From: Cafeteria roenbergensis
Lineage: Eukaryota; Sar; Bigyra; Bicosoecida; Cafeteriaceae
Length of the DNA stretch: 64,000 nucleotides
NCBI GenBank assembly: GCA_008330645.1
Contig: VLTN01000006.1
Span: 620,001-684,000, forward strand
Direction of reading: 5' to 3'
The notes beneath the pieces were generated by a model. It ran no database searches. It worked only from the letters and a program-made list of their open reading frames with translations, and was not told where the DNA came from. A program made the translations under genes and the position numbers. Each line of letters opens with the position of its first letter. Position 1 is the stretch's first letter. This document shows, piece after piece, positions 1 to 8,128 of this stretch.

Positions 1-1276
1 CCACATGGTCGCGAGGTTGATCCCCGCGTCGCGGATGGAGGCCGGGGCCTGCGGGCGAGACGTCATGGCCGAGGCGGCGCGCGCCGCGAACTGCTCGGCG
101 GTGGATGCCGCCTTGGCCGTCTTGGCGTCCGCCGCTGCGCTCTCCGCCGCGGCAGTCGACCCGACCTCGTTCTGGATGGGCGGGGGAGGCACCGCTCCGT
201 CCTCGGCAGCAGGCTTGGCGGGCGTGCTCGTCGCCGCAGGGCGAGGGGCCTCGCTGGCTGCGGCGGGCTTCCGGTCAGCAACTGACGCTTCCGTCGAGAG
301 CATGCGCCGCGCGTAGTCGAGCGCCGGAGTCGGCATCGCCGAGAGCTGCAACCTCCCTGCCCCGGGGAGGCGCGAAGCGGTGCCGAGCGCAAGGCGGGCG
401 CTGCGCAGGCGGAGCTCCGTCAGGGCCGGAGGCGCCGGGGCAGGACTCCTCGTTGCGGAAGAGATGGGGCGCGCCGCCACAAAGCAGGCAGCGCGAGGCA
501 TTCTGGTCGAGCCAGCCTGCGCGGACGAGAAACGCGCGCGCACGCAGCGAGGAAAACTTCGGTGGCGGGCACGGAGGGCGGGAAGCGGGGGCCGCCTGGG
601 CCAGGGGCCGCGCGAGCGGGGGCGCGACATGCGGTGCGCCGCTCAAGGGGAACTGGGGAGGGGAGCGGGCAATCTGCGCCATCGGGCACGGCCGCCGAGC
701 CCCCCCCGCGCAGCCAGCACCGCCCGCAAGCGGCGCTATACTCCGACAGTGGGCCCGTGGTGGCGGACTGGGCCGGGGCCGAGGTCCCTGTCGCCCGTGC
801 GCCTCGCTCGGAACTCTCGAGCAAGAGCTCGACCGCGCCGCACCGCACGCAACCGAGTCGAAGGGCAGGCCCGGCCCTCCGGGCCTGGCCGCGCGCCGGA
901 ACCGCCGCCCCCCAATGCGCTGGTTGGGACCGGCGCAGCCCCTGGGAGGGGTTTCCGCACGCGCGGGGCTGCCTGGCAGGTGCGCGCCACAAGCCAGCGA
1001 GGCAATCTGAAGCGGACGCTGTCGGCACGGTGAAGGGCGGCTCGGGGCTGGCTGCCGCGGGAGGCGGAGGCGCGCCCGAGATGGGTGCTCGCACAGAGGC
1101 ACTGGTGGCCGCCTGCCCCGCCTGCCGTCCGGGGCGGGGCGAAAGCGGGGCGCGTTGCTTGTCCCAGCGGCCGGGCTCACCGTGGCTGCACTCCTGGGAA
1201 TGCCGGCAGAGGCCGGCAGGAGGGCGCCCCGAAGCGTCACTGAGCGGGCGGCACGAGCCCGGTGAGAGAGAGCCAT
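1..1276 (-). CDS. Mitochondrially targeted protein of unknown function, partial (C-terminus beyond left edge)
   Basis: The proposed model is exon 1 at 1276-1181 (32 codons) and exon 2 at 345-1, which continues past the left edge. Exon 1 starts MALSHRARAARSVTLRG: Arg- and Ser-rich with no acidic residue, which is the classic composition of a mitochondrial presequence. It ends in phase 0 at a GTGAGC donor. Exon 2 begins after a TTGCAG acceptor and stays open to the edge. Its visible part is Ala/Pro/Thr-rich low complexity, followed by a helical stretch that begins RDAGINLAT just before the edge. No enzyme family is recognisable. The 835-nt intron is long for this window, so a further exon inside it is possible. 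The alternative start is the Met at 336 within exon 2. The presequence and matching phases are seen; the mitochondrial location is inferred. Confidence 0.5.
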
Positions 1277-1663
1277 GGGGATGCGACCTGGTCTCTGGGC
1301 TAAGCGGGAAAGGGAGGAGCTGCCGTCAGGAAACGCCGGCGGATGAGCGCCGCGAACAGTGCCGCGAGGCGCGTTGGCGTCTGCCGGCGCGGAATGTTTG
1401 CCAAAGCGCATACATGTGCACGGCAAGCGCAATTGCTTCCACGATGGCGCCCGCAGGGCGCCGGCGAGGCGAGGCCGCGCCGCGGCGGCACTTGGTCCGG
1501 CGCCTTGCGGGCGCCCCTGGGCTCGGTCGCTGCCTGGCCTGCGCGCCTGCGTGACAGCCGGGGCCAAGCGCATCCGCGTCGGCCCGCGCCGCACTGACCC
1601 TCCCGGCAGTGCCGCCAAGCGCTTTGCCGTGCTGCCAACGCAGCAGACGCGCGCCGGTGCTGC
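1277..1663. promoter_or_regulatory. Divergent intergenic region, putative bidirectional promoter
   Basis: This 387-bp gap lies between the start codons of the left-edge gene (-) and the lipase gene (+). No TATA-like element or gene is visible. The promoter role is inferred only from the head-to-head layout. Confidence 0.35.
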
Positions 1664-4102
1664 ATGCGGCCCAGGGCGATGTTCTCTGGATCTGTGCCGG
1701 ACTGGGCCGCTTCGCAGTGGTCGGCGATCGCTGGGTCACTCTCGCGGGCGCCGGCGAGGGCCGGCCAGTCGGGCGGCTGGTCGCAGGGCCGCCAGTCCTT
1801 CTCGCGGGCGGTGGCCGCAGCCTCGGCCGCAGCTGCAGCGGCTGCTCTCGCCGCGATGCCGGGCAGCGCCGCTGAGCCGGCGCAGGAGCCGCAAGCAGGC
1901 TTGGGCGTCTCGCCAGCGGCCGCCGCGCCTCCAGGCCAGCCAGAGGGGCCGGTGGCGGCTGCGCGAGCGCACCCGAGCAGTGCCGGCACTGCAGTTGGCG
2001 CCGGAGGCTCCGTGCTGCCAGGGGAGCCGTCCACGGGCGGTCAGCCCCGCGTCAAGGAGCAGCCACGCGCGGCGCCCTCAGGCTCGTCCTCGTCCTCCAT
2101 TGCCTCGTCTTCGTCGTCAGCGCAGCCCTCCTGGACCGAGGCCATCCTCGGCAAGACGCGCGCCTCGGCGCTGGACGTGATCACGGAGCTGCGCGGGCAG
2201 ATTGCCTCAGACCTGGGGGGCACCTCTCGCCTCCGCGCCCTCCGCTACCTGCAGCAGCACAACGACTCGCTGGCCTCTGCGGAGCGGCTTCCCCGCGCGT
2301 CGCACGCCATGCCGCAGCCTGCGGCCCGCGAGCTCGCCGACCGAGCGGCGTGGTTCGCCTGTCTCTGCAACGCAGCCTACGGCACGCGGGGCGCCCTCCT
2401 CTTCAGCGCGTGGGCCGTGGCCGCCAGGGCCCCGGCCGCTGGCGCCGCGACCGCTGCTGTCGGGGCGGTGGCCGCGGCGGCGGAAGGGGGCGGGCCCGCG
2501 GCTGTGGCAACGGGGGCGGCTGTGGGGCGGGCCGTGGCGAAGCAGGCCGGGCCTGACACTGCCTCGTCCTCGTCCTCATCGGCGGCGGCGGTGGCGGCGG
2601 CGGAGGCTGCTCGGGGCGGCGAGCCGCTGCCTCCCGACGCGGCGGCAAGCCCCGCCCCAGCGGCAGGGGGCAGCGTGGCGGCTTCTGGCCAGGCGTCTGG
2701 CACCGTGGCCGGCTCCAGGGGTCACCCTAAGGCCGCAGACGCCTCTCCGCGAGCCTCTTCGCTGTCAGCGGGCCTTCCCGGGACGGCCGCCTCGCGTGAT
2801 GCGGGCGCCGGGGGCGCAGCGTCGAGCTCCCCCGCGGCGGAGTCCTCAGCCGGCGGAGGCGCTTTGGCCGGGCCGCCTGGTCTGGGGGACCGATTTGGCC
2901 ACGCCGTCAGCATGTTCAGCGCTGCGGCAAGTGGCGGCGACATCGGCGTGTTTGCGTCCCTCACGGGGCTGCGCAACGACGACGTCTTGCACGCCCACCT
3001 GGAGGCAGAACCACACTTTCCCGCGCACTTTTTGGTGAGAGACTCGGACAGGAAGCTGCTCATCTTGGTGGTGCGGGGCACGATTTCCGAGGCCGACGTT
3101 GTGACCGACGTGGTGGCGGGAGACGCCCCCTTCCTGGGGGGGCAGGCGCACGAGGCCATGGCCCGCTCGGCGAACGCGCTGTACGCGTCGCTCATGACCG
3201 CGGGGCCTGGGAACATGGATTTGGCCGGCCACCTGCAGGACCACCCGGGCTACTCGTTCGCGCTCGCCGGGCACAGCCTCGGGGGGGGCGTGGCGTCGCT
3301 GCTGCACTGTATCATGCACGACGCAGTGGCGCGGCGGGCGGCCCAGCGGGAGCGGCTGGCTCGGTTGCGCGGGGGCAAGGCGCCCGCCGCATCGCCGGCG
3401 CCGGAAGAGGCCGTGCCTGCCCCGGCGGAGTGCTGGTGCTTCGGGGCACCGCCCGTTCTGGCCCCGCTGGACACCGTGCCCTTCTCAGCGGCAGCCACGC
3501 TGACGCAGGTCGTGGTGGGCGAGGACAGCGTGCCGCGGCTGAGCCTGTGGTCCGTGCGTCGCCTGGCGCGCCTTCTCCGCCTGCTCGACGAGGAGTACCC
3601 GCCGCGGAGCGTCGGCCAGGTGCTCGGCGTGTCGCGCAGCAACCGCCCCCCGCTCGGGGTGGCAGTCGCGAGAGCGGAGTCTCGTCTCGAAGAGGAGGAG
3701 TTTCACTTGCGGCACGTGGCCGAGGCGATCAAGCGCCAGCGCGACGAGGACAGCGGGGAGGAGGCCCAGGCCCACGGCGCCGACGCCCTGTCAGAGGCGG
3801 AGGCGGCCAGGATGGGGGCTCGAACGGGTGGCCGGGATGCCACTGCGCGCGACCAAGTCGGCGGCGACCAGGACAAGGTCAATTGTCCCGCCCCCGCCGG
3901 CGAGCAGACGGCCTCGCGGCTGTTTTTGCCGGGGAAAGTGGTGCTTGTGGGCAGCCCGGGAACGCCCGAGTCGCTGGAGCTTCGGGAGGTTTCAGCAGAG
4001 GACTTGGGCGACATCCCCGTGTCCTCGCGCGCAATCCTGGACCACATGCCCACCGCGTACGTTGCGGTGCTGCGCGACCTGGCCGTGCCCGAGCGAGAGT
4101 GA
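1664..4102 (+). CDS. Class-3 lipase, diacylglycerol-lipase-like serine hydrolase
   Basis: Single-exon gene of 812 aa. The lipase domain carries the nucleophile elbow GHSLGGG, with Ser at about residue 538. The other likely triad members are Asp at about residue 621 (GEDSVPRLS) and His at about residue 794 (LDHMP), close to the C-terminus. The stretch VRGTISEADVVTDV just before the elbow and the very late His match sn-1-specific diacylglycerol lipases and related Lipase_3 proteins. Those enzymes release a fatty acid from diacylglycerol or similar lipids. About 400 N-terminal residues are low-complexity Ala/Ser/Pro with serine runs. An Arg/Glu-rich insert lies between the Asp and His. No clear transmembrane bundle like that of animal DAGL is seen, so the protein may be soluble or peripheral. 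Met1 at 1664 is the first ATG of the frame; Met6 is equally possible. The substrate is inferred. Confidence 0.85.
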   Translation: MRPRAMFSGSVPDWAASQWSAIAGSLSRAPARAGQSGGWSQGRQSFSRAVAAASAAAAAAALAAMPGSAAEPAQEPQAGLGVSPAAAAPPGQPEGPVAAARAHPSSAGTAVGAGGSVLPGEPSTGGQPRVKEQPRAAPSGSSSSSIASSSSSAQPSWTEAILGKTRASALDVITELRGQIASDLGGTSRLRALRYLQQHNDSLASAERLPRASHAMPQPAARELADRAAWFACLCNAAYGTRGALLFSAWAVAARAPAAGAATAAVGAVAAAAEGGGPAAVATGAAVGRAVAKQAGPDTASSSSSSAAAVAAAEAARGGEPLPPDAAASPAPAAGGSVAASGQASGTVAGSRGHPKAADASPRASSLSAGLPGTAASRDAGAGGAASSSPAAESSAGGGALAGPPGLGDRFGHAVSMFSAAASGGDIGVFASLTGLRNDDVLHAHLEAEPHFPAHFLVRDSDRKLLILVVRGTISEADVVTDVVAGDAPFLGGQAHEAMARSANALYASLMTAGPGNMDLAGHLQDHPGYSFALAGHSLGGGVASLLHCIMHDAVARRAAQRERLARLRGGKAPAASPAPEEAVPAPAECWCFGAPPVLAPLDTVPFSAAATLTQVVVGEDSVPRLSLWSVRRLARLLRLLDEEYPPRSVGQVLGVSRSNRPPLGVAVARAESRLEEEEFHLRHVAEAIKRQRDEDSGEEAQAHGADALSEAEAARMGARTGGRDATARDQVGGDQDKVNCPAPAGEQTASRLFLPGKVVLVGSPGTPESLELREVSAEDLGDIPVSSRAILDHMPTAYVAVLRDLAVPERE

Positions 4103-4505
4103 GGCCGCCGCGTTTCTTCGCTGCCAACGCGCGACACAGGGCGGTCGCGGTTGGCATCCAGCGTCCGGCCGCCAGCCGTTGGCACCGCCCTGTGTGCGGG
4201 GCAGCGACTGGTCCCCCCCGCCTCCTCATGCCCGCTGAGCCGGAGAGAGCTGCAACGGAAGGGCGAGCCCGTGTTGCCGAGGCTCGAGTGCAGGGCACGG
4301 GGCATGCGCGGGCGCAGGAGCGAGGTCGCTGTGGCCTTGCGAGCAGCGAGAGGGAGAGACAGGCGAGCAATTTTGCGTGCGTGCCCGCTGCGTCCATCAC
4401 ACGCAAAGACGAACAGCGCGCGCAAGCAGTTGCGCCAGCGGCTGCACGGCAAGCAGCGGGCGTCAGCAGGGAGCGAGGCGGCTGCGGCGGTGCCGGCGCT
4501 CAGGC
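4103..4505. other. Convergent intergenic region
   Basis: This is a 403-bp gap between the stop codons of the lipase (+) and the GNAT-like gene (-). A TGCGTGCGTGC tract at about 4374-4384 follows the lipase stop in sense orientation. A CACACGCAAAG stretch at about 4397-4407 reads TTTGCGTGTG on the minus strand, facing the other gene. Both look like the TG-rich 3' tracts seen elsewhere in the window. Nothing else is visible. Confidence 0.4.
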
Positions 4506-6147
4506 TCAGAGGGAGGCGAGGGTGTCGAGCGACACGCTGAACGCGGGCACGCCGCCGGTGTGGGGGGCGCGCACGAAGAGCCGGTACTCCACGCCGAACA
4601 CGGCGTAGCGGGACTCCTCCACCTCGACGAAGCCCTGCGAAGGCGCGGTGTGGGTGAGGTGCCGAGCGCGGGGAGGCTTGCAGGCGGCGAGCGGAAGCGG
4701 GCGAGGCGGTGGCGAAGCAAGGCCCTCGGCAGCGCGGTCGCGTCGGGCAGCAGACCAGGAGGGGGTGGGGGCTCACGAGTGCCTTGTAGGCGTCAGCGAC
4801 GTTGACGGAGGTGGTCTCGGCGTAGGTGGCCTTGCCCTCGGCGTCGGCCTGGGCGAGCACCGGGGCGAGCGTGGCGCGCAGGGCGCCGAGGGGCTTATCG
4901 GCGGCGTCAGACGCGCCGGCCTGGGCGGCCACGGTCACGTAGTACACCCCGGACGCGAAGCGGGCGGTCAGGCGACGCCTGTGGGCCGCAAGCGTCTCGC
5001 CAAGGCCGGGGAAGCGCAGACGGCGGTCCCATCCGGTGAGGCGAGCGATGTAGGCCCACCCGCCCTGGCACACGAACTCGGTCGTGGGGAAGGCGGCGCC
5101 GGGGGGCAGCACGGCCACAACGGCAGCGGGCGAGGCGGCGCCGGGCTCCGAAGACTCGTCTCCGCGCAGCACGATCGCGCCAGTGGACGAGGGGGCCAGG
5201 GCGGCAAGCATGCAGCTGTACAGCCAGGTGCCGCGGCTCTCCACGTCGGCCGAGCTCGCGCCCTGCGCAGCAAGGCGGCAAAACGGGGCAGGGGCGGCAA
5301 TCGACTCGAGCCCACGACGAACGCTTGCAAATATCGGGCCAGGCCCAGCTCCCGAAAGGTGGGCACGCGCCATATGCCCCCACGGGCGCTGGGGAGCCCC
5401 GCCCGCAGCCGCAAGCGCACCCTCCAGCTGCCTCCGTGCAACACCGGCACAGTGCACTCGGTCGCGCGGGGGTTGGGCTGGCGAAAAGGCAGATTCAAGC
5501 TCGTGGGCGCCCAGGCCTGCACGAGCAACCTTCAACTTGAGGTGCGTCGCAAAAGCTGCAGTGCCCCCCGCCCTCGCGCCCCCCACGGGAAGCGATGCGA
5601 TACGCGGGCCCCGTGGTGCATAGAAACGGGCGGCCCCTCAGCCAGCGGCGCCGTGACAGGGGGGGGCAGGGACTCAGGGCCGACCGACGCAGCGCCCCGA
5701 AACGAGGTCGCGCCCTCTTCGGGAGCCAACCCGGGGTCAGAGTCGCTGGGCGGCGCCCCATCCCACGCGCGCACGCGCACAGCCACAAGCTGGGGCGATG
5801 GCGCGTCTGGTTCGAAGCCACCCTCTCACCTTGGGGCACATGGCGGGCAGTGCCGAGTCATCGCCAACCAGTGCCTTGGCGACAGTGGCGGCGCAGGCGC
5901 CTGCCTCGGCCTGGCGGACGCGGCGCACGTGGATGCGCTTGCCGGAGGCCATGGCACTCGTGATCTTCTTGGCAACGGCCTTCTGGGCCGCCGAGAGCTC
6001 GCCCTCGCGGGCGCCAGTGGCGAAGCGCCAGCCGGAGTAGCCCACAATGGCGGCGACCACAGCGCCTCCCGCCACGGTGAAGGGGAGCACGGACGGCTCG
6101 GTGAGCTTGGCCGAAATCTCGTCCACCTGCTTCATGATTCCCTCCAT
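4506..6147 (-). CDS. Membrane-anchored GNAT-like acyltransferase domain protein
   Basis: Three exons (6147-5830, 5262-4777, 4634-4506) join in phase 0 to give 310 aa. Donors are GTGAGA and GTGAGC; both acceptors are CGCAG. Residues of about 18-40 form one hydrophobic segment (PFTVAGGAVVAAIVGYSGW), a probable membrane anchor. The C-terminal half resembles a GNAT acetyltransferase fold. A strand (GVYYVTVAAQ) is followed by KPLGALRATLAPVLAQADA at the position of the acetyl-CoA loop and helix, then TYAETTSVNVADAYKALGF and a final strand YRLFVRAP. The acyl-CoA loop is degenerate: the usual Q/R-x-x-G-x-G/A is not intact, so activity is uncertain. The start codon lies 221 bp from that of the divergent gene at 6369. 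The fold is my inference from pattern; the substrate is unknown. Confidence 0.65.
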
Positions 6148-6368
6148 GGTAGAGGCGGAAACCGTTCCGTTGGGAGCCGAGCGGTGAGTCCCGGAGAGGG
6201 CGCACCTTGTTGTTCCCGAGCCAGGCCGGCAGAGCCGTTGGCGGCAGAGCCCTGCCCGCGCGCAACCCATCCATCAGAGCGACCGCTGCTGCGCGGGCGG
6301 GGAGGGGTCCCGGAGGGAGAACTGGGCACTCCCAGTTGCGGTCCGCAAGGGACGCGGCGGCTGAACCG
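6148..6368. promoter_or_regulatory. Divergent intergenic region, putative bidirectional promoter
   Basis: These 221 bp separate the start codons of the GNAT-like gene (-) and the four-exon gene at 6369 (+). No core promoter motif stands out. Confidence 0.35.
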
Positions 6369-7851
6369 ATGGCGGGGCGCACGTACGGGCGGTCGACGCT
6401 CCAGGGTGAGCTTGCCGAGTTGCCGCAGCCGTTGCCCGGCACCGCTCGCGGCCACGCCGGGAAGGACATGAGCGCCCCTGGCCCGCGCGACTGCTTTGGG
6501 CAGTGGGGCGTTGCCTGGTCGTGTCTGCTGGCGGCGCTCTGGCCGGACTGCGGATCCGCGCGCGAGGCACCACACCGCTGGCTGCCCGCCAATCGGCACG
6601 CTGCGCGTCCGCAGGCAACTGGGCGGAGGACCGCGCTCAGGCCGAAAAGCCGAAGCCAGCTGTGATTGCGGCATCGGTGAGACTGCGACCTGAGCAGGCT
6701 GTGCCCCAGGGCGGGCCAGCGGCTGGTGCATGAACTGGCTGGGCAACCGCGCTTCCAACCCCCCCCCCCCCCTCCTCGCCGCGTTTCATTGCTGGCGCAG
6801 GACGCCTTCTTGCCCGTGGCCAAGGACTCCTTCCGGCGGCCCACGACGTACAAGGACCACTTTCACGGACGGCGCGCCGGCGCAAGCCGCCGCTTCGGCA
6901 TGGTGACCCCCGACACCATCACCGAGGCCCGCATGGCGTAGTGAGACCCGCGTGCTGTGGCAAGGACGCGGCGGCCAGCGGCCAGCAGCCCCCCCCCCCG
7001 CCCCCCACGCTCGCAGCGGCAGTGCTGGCGCGCGCACCGCGGCAACGGCTCGCCCGGTCCGTTCGAGCACCTCTGCCGGGGAGCGGCCTCCTCGCGCGCC
7101 CGTCGCCCGCTGCGCCCTGCCCTGCTCTGCCCTGCCCTGCTCTGCCCTGCCCTGCTGAGCCCGCAACCCCTTCCCCCCGCGACCGCCTGGGCACCCCCTC
7201 CCACCTGTCCCCCGCAGCGGCGATGGCGAGGCGGTCGGGTCTCGCTTCGGCGCCATCATCAAGGTGCACGGCGGCGAAACCGAGGGAAGGTGGTTCGAAA
7301 CCACCGGTGCCGACTACGGCAAGGAGGCAGAGCCAGACTTCGCGGCAGCAGCCCACGCACGAAGGGAGGCAGTGCCCGGGCGGCCCCGCCTCCAGGCCTC
7401 GGCGGCGGCCGTGTTGAGCAGCTCCACCCTCGGACGGCGTGGAGCGCACTCCGCGCTGGCGCCGCCCGCAGGCGGCCCCGCCGCTCGCGCCGAAGCGCGC
7501 GGGACAGCCACGGGGGGCTCCATCGGCGAGAAGTACGTGGACATGGCCGACGGGCCGGCCTCGCGCGCCACCGCCGTGCAGCGCTCCTGGTACCCGTCCG
7601 TGGACCCAGCCATTGCTGCCCAGAACGCCAGGCGCACGGGCAGGCTGGGAGGGCCGGAGAGGGACGCGTCTTACATGTCGGTGCCGCTGGGGGGCGCGGG
7701 GGCCGGCGCCGGAGTGGTCAAGGCCAAGGACGCGGGGCCCGGTTGCGAAACCGCTGCGTGGAGGGCCCCCAGGCGCGTCGCCACGATCACTCTGTCGGCG
7801 GCAGAGCAGTCGCGCAAGCCCGGAGTGCGCATCTTCGCTGACGACCCGTGA
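6369..7851 (+). CDS. Small basic protein, possible axonemal (microtubule-associated) protein
   Basis: Four exons (6369-6405, 6615-6676, 6801-6940, 7218-7851) give 290 aa. All donors are GTGAG and all acceptors CGCAG. The three junctions need phases 1, 0 and 2, and all fit, which strongly supports the model. The protein starts MAGRTYGRSTLQGNWAEDR and has basic, aromatic segments (SFRRPTTYKDHFHGRR, SRRFGM), then GRWFETTGADYGKEAEPDF, then an Ala/Gly-rich tail ending KPGVRIFADDP. There is no signal peptide, membrane segment or known domain. Short proteins with scattered Y/F/G/P and basic residues are typical of ciliary microtubule inner proteins, and this window contains other ciliary genes, so an axonemal role is a guess. 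The middle exons are too short to be found as open frames. Confidence 0.7.
7111..7157. repeat. CTGCCCTGCT-type tandem repeat in an intron
   Basis: This is a short run of alternating CTGCC and CTGCT units inside the third intron (6941-7217) of the gene at 6369. It supplies part of the pyrimidine-rich stretch before the acceptor. Confidence 0.7.
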
Positions 7852-8128
7852 TGCTGACGCGACCGCTGCGTGATGTTGCGTGGACAGCTGCGCCGAATGT
7901 GTTTCAGTGTTTCCGCGAAACCGTGCGCTTGCGTGCCACGCAACAGGCGGCATTCGTCTGCCGTGCTCGGCGCGGCCTCGGGGCTGGCGGCGGCAGTGAG
8001 CTCCTGCCCAGGGCAGAGGGCGGGGGGGGGGGGGCGAGGGGCGTTGCGAACGGCTCTGCGCCAGGGCGGGGGGGGCAGGGCGCTTGCATCAGTAGGCCTG
8101 GCGCCCAAGGCGACCAATCACGCACCAG

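Noticed and set aside
337-1663. Several Arg/Gly/Ala-rich frames of 130-440 codons
   Set aside because: They overlap on both strands with no domain or biased codon use. Only the presequence exon at 1181-1276 has support.
7289-7305. Perfect T-arm-like hairpin GGTGG-TTCGAAA-CCACC, possible tRNA
   Set aside because: It lies inside a coding exon (GRWFETTG), no matching acceptor stem is found upstream, and the D and anticodon arms are absent.
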